DNA of 35,366 nucleotides from Microcaldota archaeon (lineage in GTDB: Archaea > Micrarchaeota > Micrarchaeia > Norongarragalinales > UBA8480): NCBI GenBank assembly GCA_021812145.1, contig JAKAOM010000005.1, positions 1 to 35,366 of the forward strand, written 5' to 3'. A model generated the notes under the pieces. That model ran no database searches and was not told the origin of the DNA. It saw only the letters and a program-made list of their open reading frames with translations. A program made the position numbers and the translations under genes. Position 1 is the stretch's first letter, and every line of letters starts with the position of its first letter. Of the stretch, positions 8,281 to 17,525 are shown in pieces.

Positions 8281-10467
8281 TCAATCAAGAAAAGTTGACA
8301 CGGTAGGCAGTTGCTCTGGCTCTCCCTTCCTCTTCCTTATGCTCAGAATAACCTGGTTTTGAAGGTCCGGCGGAAGCTTCTCGTAGCCAGCGTACTCTAC
8401 ATACCAGGCAGCCCTTCCCTGCGAAGCGCTTCTGACTTCTGAAGAAAATCCGAACATCTCGCTTACAGGAACTTTTGCGTTTATTATGACAAGCTCCCCC
8501 TCCTGTTCTATTGAAGTTATCTGACCCCTTCTGCTCTGAACCTGACCTATGACCCCGCTCATGTAATCGCTTGGGCAGGTGACAACCAATTTCTGCTTAG
8601 GCTCAAGAAGAATGCATCCAGCGTAGAGCATTCCGGCATATAGAGGCCTTTTGATAGCAGGGATTATCTGCGAAGGCCCTCTATGGGCAGGGTCCACGTG
8701 AATAAGAGCGTCTTCAAGCTTGACTTTGACTCCAACGGAGTTTTCTTTTGCAAGAGGACCCTCCTTCATGGCCTCTTCAAAACCCTCAATCAGCAACTCC
8801 ATAACGTCCTGCAAACCCTGAACTCCCTTTGTAGCGTCAACGAAAAGGTTTCCCCTGAAAACGTCAAGCACTTTTCTTCCCTCAGGTCTTGGAAGACCTG
8901 CCTTGATAAGCCTTTCCTGAAGGTCCTTTCCTTTCATCTTGTCGTCCACTTCCCCTTCCTCGAACGCTTTTATAACCCCCTCTTCAAGAGGTTCAACACT
9001 GACCTTGAACTTGTTGTGCTTGTTAGGACTCTTTCCCTCAAGGGTAGGTCCCTGTCCGGTTATAGTCTCGTGATAAACTATTATTGGCTTGCTGGTTACG
9101 ATTTCTATTCCCTTCTCCTCTTTTATTTTGGTTTCAATTATTTCAAGGTGAAGCTCTCCCATACCGCTCAACAAGTGCTCTCCAGTGGTTTGGTTTATTT
9201 CAACTCTAAGCGTAGGGTCTTCCTTTGCGAACTTGTGCAACACTTCTATAAGCCTTACAAGATCTTTCGGATTTTTAGCCTCTATGCTTTTAGTTATGAC
9301 CGGCTCGCTGTGATGCTTTATCTGCTCGAACGGCGTTATCTCATCTGAAGAAATAGTTTCCCCGGCAGTAACGTCTTTAAGCCCAACCAACGCTACAATG
9401 TTTCCGGCCGACGCCTGATCAAGAACAACTCTGTCCGGACCCATGTAAATAGCAACCTGCTGTACTTTCTCCTTTTTGTAATGCGATGAAAGGTAAACCT
9501 CGTCCCCCTTCTTCAAAACACCGCTGTAAACCCTCCCCACAGCAACCTCCCCTGCATGCGGGTCTGTTTGAATAGCGGTTACTCCGAAAGCCAATTGCCC
9601 CTTTGAATCACATTCAAGCATGGTTTTCCCTATCTCGCTTTCAAGTTCTCCGTGCCATATGACTGGAACTCTGTATTTCTGCGCGTGAAGAGGGTTAGGC
9701 AAATGGGTTATTATCATTTCAATTATAACATCGTCAAGCGGGGCGAACTCCTGAAGGGTTGAATGATCCCCTTTCTGACAGAAATCGTACATCTGCTTGA
9801 AGCTTATGTTCTTTTCCTTCATTACGGGATAGGATATGGCCCACTTGTTGAAAGCGCTTCCGAACGCCACGTTTCCTTCTTCAACTTTTATCTGCCATTT
9901 CTCCTTGAACTCGTCGCTTGCAAAATCTTTTATAAGCTTGTTTACCCCGGTTATTATTTTAAGGAATTTCTGCTGCATTGCATTGGAATCAAGCTTCAAT
10001 TCTGTTATGAAACGATCTATCTTGTTTATGAATAAAACAGGCTTCACCTTCTCCCTCAAAGCCTGCCTTAGGACTGTTTCAGTCTGAGGCATTATACCCT
10101 CAACGCAATCCACCACCAGAACCGCTCCGTCAACCGCTCTAAGCGCCCTTGTAACGTGGCCTCCGAAGTCAACGTGACCTGGAGTGTCTATAAGGTTTAT
10201 AAGATAATCCGTGCCCTTGTGGTTCAATGGAATTGAAATGTTAGCCGCTTTAATGGTTATTCCCCTCTGCTGCTCAATCTGCTCGAAATCCAAAACCCTC
10301 TGCTCCCCTGCAAGCTGCTTTGAAATCAAACCTGCCTTAGCTACAAGCGAGTCTGAAAGGGTTGACTTGCCATGGTCCACATGAGCCACTATGCCGATGT
10401 TCCTAATGTTCTCCTGGTTATTCATCAAACCAGCAACGTGATGCACTACGTTTTCCTTTGTCGCCAT
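8281..10467 (-). CDS. fusA: Translation elongation factor aEF-2
   Basis: NIGIVAHVDHGKSTLSDSL, RGITIKAANIS, DTPGHVDFGGHVTRALR, NKIDR, and the diphthamide-loop region DPAHRGPSQIIPAIKRPLYAG. Confidence 0.97.
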   Translation of the reverse strand: MATKENVVHHVAGLMNNQENIRNIGIVAHVDHGKSTLSDSLVAKAGLISKQLAGEQRVLDFEQIEQQRGITIKAANISIPLNHKGTDYLINLIDTPGHVDFGGHVTRALRAVDGAVLVVDCVEGIMPQTETVLRQALREKVKPVLFINKIDRFITELKLDSNAMQQKFLKIITGVNKLIKDFASDEFKEKWQIKVEEGNVAFGSAFNKWAISYPVMKEKNISFKQMYDFCQKGDHSTLQEFAPLDDVIIEMIITHLPNPLHAQKYRVPVIWHGELESEIGKTMLECDSKGQLAFGVTAIQTDPHAGEVAVGRVYSGVLKKGDEVYLSSHYKKEKVQQVAIYMGPDRVVLDQASAGNIVALVGLKDVTAGETISSDEITPFEQIKHHSEPVITKSIEAKNPKDLVRLIEVLHKFAKEDPTLRVEINQTTGEHLLSGMGELHLEIIETKIKEEKGIEIVTSKPIIVYHETITGQGPTLEGKSPNKHNKFKVSVEPLEEGVIKAFEEGEVDDKMKGKDLQERLIKAGLPRPEGRKVLDVFRGNLFVDATKGVQGLQDVMELLIEGFEEAMKEGPLAKENSVGVKVKLEDALIHVDPAHRGPSQIIPAIKRPLYAGMLYAGCILLEPKQKLVVTCPSDYMSGVIGQVQSRRGQITSIEQEGELVIINAKVPVSEMFGFSSEVRSASQGRAAWYVEYAGYEKLPPDLQNQVILSIRKRKGEPEQLPTVSTFLD

Positions 10468-10474
10468 TTTAAAA

Positions 10475-11074
10475 TCATCTCACGCTTTTAGCCATTCTCT
10501 CAATTTCATTCTTTTTCTTGACAGCATAAGAATCCTGCGAGTTTTCGCTTGCTTTCAAAAGCTCGTCGGCCAACGCGCCGCTCATTGAAAGCTTTTTGTT
10601 GAAAGAGTTAATTATAGCCGCCAGAGTCAAGTTTCTAAGCGAAACGTCAAGCCTTCTTAAAGCTGAAATATCAACCGCGTTTTGATACGCCACGCCCCCA
10701 AGCCTTATTCTTGTAACGTCTTCCCTAGGAGCGGAGTTCTCAATAGCAATTATTAAAATCTGAAGAGGGTTCTTTCCCTTCTTGCCTATTTCTTCAAAGG
10801 CGTTTTTAACTATTTTAAGCGCTTTCGCCTTTTTGCCCTGAAGCTTTCCATGGGTTCGTATAAGCTTTCCTCCAACCTTCTCACCGGTACCGCCTCTCAT
10901 AAGCTTGTTTACAAGCCTTTCGACAACGTTTACCTTTCCCTTGCTGAGATGCTTATTCGCGGTCCTTGCATGCGAGTGCGGAGTGATAACTGGAGTAAGC
11001 GCTATGTATTGCGCAAGCGTTTTGTCTTTTATTTCAACGCTCCATTCGTACTTTCCAAAAAGTTTTGCATCCAC
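10475..11074 (-). CDS. rps7: 30S ribosomal protein S7
   Basis: S7 pattern (ARTANKHLSKGKVNVVERLVNKLMRGGTGEKVGGK; ENSAPREDVTRIRLGGVAYQNAVDIS) between EF-2 and S12. Confidence 0.95.
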   Translation of the reverse strand: MDAKLFGKYEWSVEIKDKTLAQYIALTPVITPHSHARTANKHLSKGKVNVVERLVNKLMRGGTGEKVGGKLIRTHGKLQGKKAKALKIVKNAFEEIGKKGKNPLQILIIAIENSAPREDVTRIRLGGVAYQNAVDISALRRLDVSLRNLTLAAIINSFNKKLSMSGALADELLKASENSQDSYAVKKKNEIERMAKSVR

Positions 11075-11080
11075 TTCAAA

Positions 11081-11509
11081 TCATCTCTTAGGTTTTTCTT
11101 TTCTCTTCGATCTCAACTCTTCAAGGTCAACGCCGTTTACCGAAACTACCTTGTATCTTACTCCTGGAATTGAACCCATCTGCCCTCTTTGAGACCCTCC
11201 CAATCCAACTATGACTACCTCGTCGTGCTCTTCAATATAATCTATCGCCTTGTCATTTGGACAGTGGGCTGAAACCTTCTTTCCATTTTTTATAAGCTGA
11301 ACCTTCACGCATTTTATTATTCCAGAGTGAGGTTGCTTCTGCTCTTTTCCCTCCTTTTTAATAACCAGTCCTGTAGCGCTTGGAGCTCCTTCAAGAGGAT
11401 CGTATTTTTCCTTTAGGCCAAGAGCCTTCCTCTTCCACCATTTCTTGAGCCATCTTTTCTTGCTTCTGCTTCTCTTGAGCAATCTTCCAGCAAATAAACC
11501 GTTAGCCAT
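11081..11509 (-). CDS. rps12: 30S ribosomal protein S12
   Basis: [20 protein letters not shown]...[75 protein letters not shown]. Confidence 0.96.
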   Translation of the reverse strand: MANGLFAGRLLKRSRSKKRWLKKWWKRKALGLKEKYDPLEGAPSATGLVIKKEGKEQKQPHSGIIKCVKVQLIKNGKKVSAHCPNDKAIDYIEEHDEVVIVGLGGSQRGQMGSIPGVRYKVVSVNGVDLEELRSKRKEKPKR

Positions 11510-11514
11510 TTTTA

Positions 11515-11895
11515 TCAAACCACCTTAGCGGAAACCCCGAATTTTTTTTTAAGCGCTGCGTTTAGCACTGAAATGTTCCAACCAGCCCTGCCTATTGCAG
11601 CCCCCCTCTTGCTGTCCTCTACTTTTACAAGTATCGTGTTTCCAGAATCTTTAACTTCAATAAGATTGAAGCCAAGCCATTTTTTTATCATTTCAGCCGG
11701 AGTCTCGCAATCCTGAAGAAAAACAACCTTTCTCTTGAAAATTGAGTTTAACTCTGGAGTGAATTTCTTTATGTCTTCTGGAACCACAAGAAAAATAAGA
11801 TTCTGATCAAAGGATATCACATCCTTAGCCTTCACGCCTGTTTTCATCTGAAGGTCGCTTAGAATCTTGAAATCATCATTGCTCCATGAAACCAT
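11515..11895 (-). CDS. nusA: NusA-like KH-domain transcription/RNA-binding protein
   Basis: KH signature [32 protein letters not shown], located between L30e and S12 as in archaeal str operons. Confidence 0.88.
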   Translation of the reverse strand: MVSWSNDDFKILSDLQMKTGVKAKDVISFDQNLIFLVVPEDIKKFTPELNSIFKRKVVFLQDCETPAEMIKKWLGFNLIEVKDSGNTILVKVEDSKRGAAIGRAGWNISVLNAALKKKFGVSAKVV

Positions 11896-11899
11896 TTTT

Positions 11900-12193
11900 T
11901 TAAACCTCTTTAAGAATGTCGGAATTCCCCTCTTCTATTACGGCTAATGCGCTCACAGGAAAAGGCTTTCCGCAAGCCACTCCAAGATTTATGCTTGAAC
12001 CGTCAAAAGTTATCAGCTTTATTTCGCTCAAAGAGCAGAACCTTTCAACGTCGCTTTTAACTTCAGTAGGGCAGTTCTTCGCCACCACCACCAGCTTTGC
12101 TCCTCCGTTGAGGCATATTTTCCTTACGCTGTCCTTTCCGAACGTAACCTTGCCGGAATCGACTGCCAATCTAAGCGATTTTGTGAAGTCCAT
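11900..12193 (-). CDS. rpl30e: 50S ribosomal protein L30e
   Basis: L7Ae/L30e fold pattern: SLRLAVDSGKVTFGKDSVRKICLNGGAKLVVVAKNCP...LGVACGKPFPVSALAVIEEGNSDIL. Confidence 0.93.
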   Translation of the reverse strand: MDFTKSLRLAVDSGKVTFGKDSVRKICLNGGAKLVVVAKNCPTEVKSDVERFCSLSEIKLITFDGSSINLGVACGKPFPVSALAVIEEGNSDILKEV

Positions 12194-12310
12194 TAAAATT
12201 TCAACTCAGTTTAACTCAACACTTTAATTCAAATTATCAAAGGTTCTCAACCCGAAGGTTACTCCCCTGTCACAAGAAGTGATTGAATGTATATGTTTAA
12301 ATGTTTAAAT

Positions 12311-12739
12311 TCATTTCGGTTTGGATGCAGGCTTTGATTCTGCTTTTGAATGCTCAATCCAAACGGCGTTTACAACACCGTCCTGTCCGGGCCTGCTGCT
12401 TACCTTAACCTTTCCGCCTTCAACTTCAAGAACACTTCCCTTAACTATTACGTTCTCCCTGGCATATAGGGCGTTGCTTGGAGTTGAAACCACGTTTATT
12501 ATCTTAAGCTTGCTTGTTTTTCCCTTTCCATCCGAAACGTTTGCCATTGCGATTTTCTGCGCCTTGACCTTCAAACTGCCTCCTCTTACTCTTACTACTT
12601 TTCTCAATTCCTTGTCTTTCACAAGTTTTGTTTCAGAAAAGAAACCTCCTACCGCACTCTTCCTCTTGTCTCTGAATGTCTTCTTAACTCCTCCAGAACC
12701 GCTTCTTTTGGTGTTGCTTCTTCCATGATACTGAACCAA
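12311..12739 (-). CDS. rps8e: 30S ribosomal protein S8e
   Basis: VQYHGRSNTKRSGSGGVKKTFRDKRKSAVGGFFSETKL...VRVRGGSLKVKAQKIAMANVSD. TTG start with an upstream GGTGATTT SD. Confidence 0.93.
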   Translation of the reverse strand: MVQYHGRSNTKRSGSGGVKKTFRDKRKSAVGGFFSETKLVKDKELRKVVRVRGGSLKVKAQKIAMANVSDGKGKTSKLKIINVVSTPSNALYARENVIVKGSVLEVEGGKVKVSSRPGQDGVVNAVWIEHSKAESKPASKPK

Positions 12740-12826
12740 TTCTCAAATCACCATTTGTTTGAACTTTTAATTATTGCTTTATTTCTTTTAAAAAAATTTA
12801 AAATCCTTCTCTTTCATTAATTAAAA

Positions 12827-13255
12827 ATGAAAATCTATTTCGTAGAGCTTTTGAAGCCCCTGCCTGAAGCGATTGAAAAACTTGTAAAATTTCACGCCAT
12901 ACTGACAAAACCGGAGCTCGGCTATTCCGAAAAACTGCTAGATTATAGTCACTTCATAGCTTATAAATCTTTCCGAAAAAAAAACCACGCCAAAACATTC
13001 GAACTTGAATGGCTTAGCGCGCTTGCATGCACTAACAACATCCAAAAGGCAGTGGAATTCACAAGACCTGGAAAAACAGCGTGCATAATTTCCCCAAACA
13101 AAATTGAAAAAAACGTTTTGAAAAGCATTGGGATTGAACGCAAGGAAAAGAAAAACCTTCAAAAACTCGCAGCGATTTACGGAATAAAAACCAAAAAAAA
13201 CATGATTGAAACCGCCTTGGAGCAGAAAATCTGCATTGCAAAAATGCTCGACTGA
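12827..13255 (+). CDS. KEOPS complex subunit Cgi121-like
   Basis: LEWLSALACTNNIQKAVEFTRPGKTACIISP resembles Cgi121 (ELL..LSGTRQI..AI..FG...); fits the size of archaeal Cgi121. Confidence 0.7.
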   Translation: MKIYFVELLKPLPEAIEKLVKFHAILTKPELGYSEKLLDYSHFIAYKSFRKKNHAKTFELEWLSALACTNNIQKAVEFTRPGKTACIISPNKIEKNVLKSIGIERKEKKNLQKLAAIYGIKTKKNMIETALEQKICIAKMLD

Positions 13256-13316
13256 AAAAAAATAATATTGCTCTTTCAAAGCGTTTTAAAAGTTTATTCA
13301 TACAAAAATACAACTA

Positions 13317-14723
13317 ATGGAAAGACTTCAGGAATTGAGAAACGATCTGCTAAAAAGAGGATTCAAAAACCCAGATGCTGTGATTTCAATGACTGGTTTA
13401 AACCAGTACAAGATAGATGAAATTAAAAATGGCGGGCCCAACGAGGTTATAAAGAAAATAAAAAAGGCGGTTAAAACTGAAAATCAAAATTTAATTTATA
13501 AAGCAGAATACTTCGGATACAAAAATTTCGGCTTAGCAGGGCACGTAATGAAAATGCACGGGCCAAAATCAGAACAACTTTTAAAGGAAGCATATCCCGA
13601 CAATTTTAGGAGAGTAGCGTTTGCAATTGAAATGGAAGGTACTGAACCTGTAAAGCAAGCGCTAAGCATTGGAATACCTAATTCTAGTGTAGGAGCGGTG
13701 GCAAAAGCTATAAACGCAGTAGGGTTTGAAAAGACAAAGCAGGAATTAGCCAAGGCCAAAACAGAGAAAGAATACCGGAATATAGCGCTAGGACTTGCTG
13801 AAAAGGAAAGAGAGCAGTCAGGAATAAAACTTAACCTCTATGACGGCGTGATTGCAGGACAAAAAATTAACCGCGAAAATTTCAAATTAATGCAAAAATT
13901 GATAAAAAAAGCCGAGAACAAAATTAAAACAGAAGGGTTAGATTCAATATCTAGCGAAAAATTATCAAATCTAGCACAAGGTTGGAAAGTCTACAACAAT
14001 AATATTGGAAAATTAATAAATGAAAGGGGCCGCTACTCACTGAATGAATTTAATATTTTACGTGAAAAATTGAAAGATTCTCTGGCGGCTGAAAAAATAA
14101 GATCAATGGGAATCAAGGTTTTCCCTGCCTTATTCAAAATTTCAAGACTAGAGGGAATAAATTCAACCAGTTTTGTGCTTGGGCTTTACCCCTCTGAAGA
14201 AGATTTGAATGAAATAAAAAGACAAAGCGCAATGCCAAAAAAACCGCTGGAAAAACACTTTGAAGGCACTATATGCTATGCAAGATTCAGGGTTTCAAAA
14301 GGAAAGCTTATAGTGTCCAACATTCAAAGCAACATAGCCAACAGCAAGCTTAAGTCAGGCCTAAGAAAAAAATATGATGATTGGGGCAAAATGCTTATTC
14401 TCACTCTAAACGACTACGCTCTTAAAATGGGATTGAATGAAATTTGGATTACGACCGCAGAACATCAGATGAAGCAATGGAGTGAACTGCACCCCAAAAC
14501 GGCTCTTGAGGTTTATGGAAAAATACCAAGTGAAATGGGATTCAAAATCAGGGAAGAAAAATCAACAATGGTTGAAGGAATAAATTCCAAACTGTTCTGG
14601 ACAAAGAGAATCAACCTCAGTGAATCGTCAAAGTATGAAGGATTTTTCAAAGACAGCGAAAAAACAAAAATGGCCAGAGTCAAAGAAGATTTACTTCAAA
14701 AGAGAAACAAACCACGCGTTTAA
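13317..14723 (+). CDS. 468-aa protein of unknown function: helical N-terminal region plus a C-terminal alpha/beta domain
   Basis: Intact ORF with an ATG; C-terminal ICYARFRVSKGKLIVSNIQSNI...DDWGKMLILTLNDYALKMGLNEIWITTAEHQMKQW. Confidence 0.85.
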   Translation: MERLQELRNDLLKRGFKNPDAVISMTGLNQYKIDEIKNGGPNEVIKKIKKAVKTENQNLIYKAEYFGYKNFGLAGHVMKMHGPKSEQLLKEAYPDNFRRVAFAIEMEGTEPVKQALSIGIPNSSVGAVAKAINAVGFEKTKQELAKAKTEKEYRNIALGLAEKEREQSGIKLNLYDGVIAGQKINRENFKLMQKLIKKAENKIKTEGLDSISSEKLSNLAQGWKVYNNNIGKLINERGRYSLNEFNILREKLKDSLAAEKIRSMGIKVFPALFKISRLEGINSTSFVLGLYPSEEDLNEIKRQSAMPKKPLEKHFEGTICYARFRVSKGKLIVSNIQSNIANSKLKSGLRKKYDDWGKMLILTLNDYALKMGLNEIWITTAEHQMKQWSELHPKTALEVYGKIPSEMGFKIREEKSTMVEGINSKLFWTKRINLSESSKYEGFFKDSEKTKMARVKEDLLQKRNKPRV

Positions 14724-14762
14724 GGGAATATTTAATAACATTAACAGGTAAAATAAAATTTT

Positions 14763-15929
14763 ATGCAAAGCGAAATTAACATAATGACTGCAGGTCACGT
14801 GGACCACGGAAAGACAACCCTTGTACAGGCAATAACAGGAAACAAGATCAGCACGCACTCAGAAGAATTGAAAAGGGGAATAACTATTAAACTAGGATAT
14901 TCAGACTGCGTTTTCTACAAAAATGAAAAGGGAGAATACAATTCAAAGGAAGGAAGCGAAGTGATGAGAGTCTCCTTTCTTGACGCACCAGGACACGAAA
15001 CGCTCATGGCCACGGTAATAGCCGCAAGCAGCATAGTGGATGGGGCAATTCTGGTGATAGCAGCAAACGAAAAATGTCCGCAACCGCAGACTGCAGAGCA
15101 TTTGGCAGTCATAGAAGCGGCCGGAATAAAACAACTGATAATAGTTCAGAACAAAATAGACCTTGTTGACGAAAAACAGGCAATGCAGAATTACGAAGAC
15201 ATTAAAAAATTCCTGAAGGAAACTCCATACGAAAACGCTCAAATAATACCGATTTCGGCTAATCTGGGATTGAACATAACCTATCTTATAAGAGCAATAG
15301 CAGAGAACTTCAAGCCAATTGAAAAAGAGAAAGGGGAGGCCATTTTCTACGTTGCAAGAAGCTTTGACGTAAACAAGCCGAGGACAGAAGTTGAAAAAAT
15401 AAAAGGAGCGGTTCTAGGCGGAAGCGTGGTAAGGGGAGTCATAAAAGTAGGGGAAGAAATAGAGATTCTTCCAGGAATTGCAATGAAAAAAAAGGAAAGA
15501 GAATACTACCTTCCTTTGGAAACAAAAATAGTCGAAATAGAAGCAGGAAGGGAGAGTGTAAGCGAAGCGAGACCCGGGGGGCTTGTTGGAATTTCAACGC
15601 TTCTTGATCCAGCGCTTTCAAAATCAGACTCGCTTGTAGGATGCGTTGTCGGAAGAAAGGGAACTCTTCCCAGACCGGTACAGGAAGTTAAAATGATTGT
15701 AAAACCGATAAAAAGAAGCCTTGTTTCGTTTCCTCCGTTCACAAGCCAGGAACCGATAGTTCTAGGAATAGGAACTGCAACAACACTTGGATTCATTAAA
15801 AGCCAGAAGAAAAGCGAATTCACGCTTGAGCTAAAGAAACCAGTGTGCGTATTCCCAAACCAGAAAATATCAGTAATGAGAAGAGCCCAAAACAGGTGGC
15901 ACCTATACGCTACCGCGACCGCCGTTTGA
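14763..15929 (+). CDS. eif2g: Translation initiation factor aIF2 gamma subunit
   Basis: EINIMTAGHVDHGKTTLVQAITG, RGITIKLGYSD, DAPGHETLMATVIAASSIVDGAILVIAANE, NKIDLV. Confidence 0.97.
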   Translation: MQSEINIMTAGHVDHGKTTLVQAITGNKISTHSEELKRGITIKLGYSDCVFYKNEKGEYNSKEGSEVMRVSFLDAPGHETLMATVIAASSIVDGAILVIAANEKCPQPQTAEHLAVIEAAGIKQLIIVQNKIDLVDEKQAMQNYEDIKKFLKETPYENAQIIPISANLGLNITYLIRAIAENFKPIEKEKGEAIFYVARSFDVNKPRTEVEKIKGAVLGGSVVRGVIKVGEEIEILPGIAMKKKEREYYLPLETKIVEIEAGRESVSEARPGGLVGISTLLDPALSKSDSLVGCVVGRKGTLPRPVQEVKMIVKPIKRSLVSFPPFTSQEPIVLGIGTATTLGFIKSQKKSEFTLELKKPVCVFPNQKISVMRRAQNRWHLYATATAV

Positions 15930-16518
15930 TTTTAGTATTTTCTTTAATTATTTTTTCTATTTTTTTAGCGATCGCCATACTGTTTCTTCCCTTTATAGTG
16001 AAAAGTTTTTTTCTTTCTCTGTAAAATTCTAAAACAGGAATCGTTTCCTTTTTGTATAGTTTTATTCTCTTTTTAACAACCTCTGGCGCATCATCTTTTC
16101 TTTTTGTCAATTTATCGCCACAGTTTCCGCACAAACCATCTTTTTTAGAAACAAAATCGCAGGAAGGGCAAACATACCTGTTTGAAAGCCTTTTAATCGA
16201 TTCGCGCACGGTAATGTCAAGGAAAAAAACCTCGTCAATCCCCCCCAATCTTTCAAGATTTTCAGCCTGATTAAGCTTTCTTGGAAACCCGTTTAAAATG
16301 TACGATTTAAGACCAGAAGTCTTCTTAGTTAAAATCCTGTAAATTATCTCGTCTGGAATGAAATCCCCTCTGTCAAGCGCCTTCCTCCACTTTCCCTTCA
16401 AATAGGATCGCAACAAATCTCCTAGGGATATAAGCGGGATACCGGTATCTTCAGATAATATACTTCCAACAGTGTCCTTTCCACTTCCGGGAAGTCCTAT
16501 AAGAATCGCACGAGTCAT
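15910..16518 (-). CDS. adk: Adenylate kinase with zinc-type LID
   Basis: AILIGLPGSGKDTVGSIL, NGFPRKLNQAENLE, Cys LID CPSCDFVSKKDGLCGNCGDKL. 3' end overlaps the convergent aIF2-gamma gene by 20 bp. Confidence 0.92.
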   Translation of the reverse strand: MTRAILIGLPGSGKDTVGSILSEDTGIPLISLGDLLRSYLKGKWRKALDRGDFIPDEIIYRILTKKTSGLKSYILNGFPRKLNQAENLERLGGIDEVFFLDITVRESIKRLSNRYVCPSCDFVSKKDGLCGNCGDKLTKRKDDAPEVVKKRIKLYKKETIPVLEFYRERKKLFTIKGRNSMAIAKKIEKIIKENTKIKRRSR

Positions 16519-16636
16519 CTGAAAATCGCCTTTATTTCAAAAAACAGCAGTAATTAACCCGCAATTGTTTTAAAGTTTATCTTTTGAAAAAAAATGAAAA
16601 TAAATAAAAACATTCGTTCTTAAAATAATTGCACAA

Positions 16637-16726
16637 GGGCTCGTAGCTCAGCTTGGCTAGAGCGTCTGACTTTTAACTCTTTTGAAGGAAATCAGAAGGC
16701 CGTGGGTCCGAATCCCACCGAGCCCG
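16637..16726 (+). tRNA. tRNA-Lys(UUU) with a 15-nt intron after position 37
   Basis: Acceptor GGGCTCG/CGAGCCC, D-stem GCTC/GAGC, anticodon stem TCTGA/TCAGA, loop CTTTTA[ACTCTTTTGAAGGAA]A, T-arm GTGGG-TCCGAAT-CCCAC. Confidence 0.93.
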
Positions 16727-16742
16727 CTTATTTATTGCAATT

Positions 16743-17516
16743 TTATGCAGTTGACTTTACTGAATTAAACACGCGGTATGCAACGTAGGAAAGGTTTCCG
16801 ACAAGAAGAGAAGCCAGCAACGCGTACGGAACAGAATAAACCGACAATGCAAAGAAAACCAGCGCTATAAAAGCGCCGAAAGCAATCTGCTGATTAAATT
16901 TATGCGGAGAAGTTTTTGGATCAGAAACCATTGCAAAGGCAAAGTAATAATTCAAACCAATCAAAGCGCTGGCTATAGCAGACAGCTGAAACGAATTTGA
17001 AACAAAAGAGAGAATCAAAACCATTGCAATGAATGAAAGACTTTCAACAATCCTTTTCGCTTTGTAGGCGGCAATAACAAGAATAAACGAAAGCGGTATC
17101 GCAAGCGAATAAAAATTAAACGACGGTGCGGCCCACCAGCTGTCTCCCACTGAAAAAACTGCAAGAGAAACCAAAAGCCCAAAAGCCGCAGGGTTGAAAA
17201 TGTTAGACCCTTTGAACCTTATAAAGAATTTAGACAGTTCAGCCAAAAGAACAGCAAGTATTACCAGAACAAAAGAAGCGTTTATTGGAGCTATAGAACC
17301 TATTATCAAACCAGTTATTACTGCGGAAATAGGAATTTTGCACGTTTTCTTAAAATATTTATCCAGCAGAAGATCTACCACAACAGCGGTTATAATAGAA
17401 ACTAAAAGAGCTAACGGAATCTGACCCAGCATGTAGGCTGAAACCAACACAAGAACAACTATAATAGCTGCGGTGATCAGATGGTTTGAGCTTATTTTCT
17501 TGTTGAAAAGGTTCAT
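16743..17516 (-). CDS. RnfD/NqrB-family integral membrane protein
   Basis: RFKGSNIFNPAAFGLLVSLAVFSVGDSWWAAPSF and a multi-TM layout characteristic of the RnfD/NqrB family. Confidence 0.78.
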   Translation of the reverse strand: MNLFNKKISSNHLITAAIIVVLVLVSAYMLGQIPLALLVSIITAVVVDLLLDKYFKKTCKIPISAVITGLIIGSIAPINASFVLVILAVLLAELSKFFIRFKGSNIFNPAAFGLLVSLAVFSVGDSWWAAPSFNFYSLAIPLSFILVIAAYKAKRIVESLSFIAMVLILSFVSNSFQLSAIASALIGLNYYFAFAMVSDPKTSPHKFNQQIAFGAFIALVFFALSVYSVPYALLASLLVGNLSYVAYRVFNSVKSTA

Positions 17517-17525
17517 TTCAATTCA

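Noticed and set aside
8683-9348. 221-aa plus-strand ORF inside aEF-2
   Set aside because: Antisense shadow ORF of a highly conserved gene; F/L/Y-rich with no family signal.
8281-10467. Possible unusual diphthamide loop in EF-2 (AHRGPSQ)
   Set aside because: The target His and the overall archaeal HRGP(A/S)Q pattern are retained; ordinary variation.
15910-15929. Convergent overlap of aIF2-gamma and adk as a possible regulatory antisense element
   Set aside because: A 20-bp tail-to-tail overlap is expected in a compact genome and shows no further structure.
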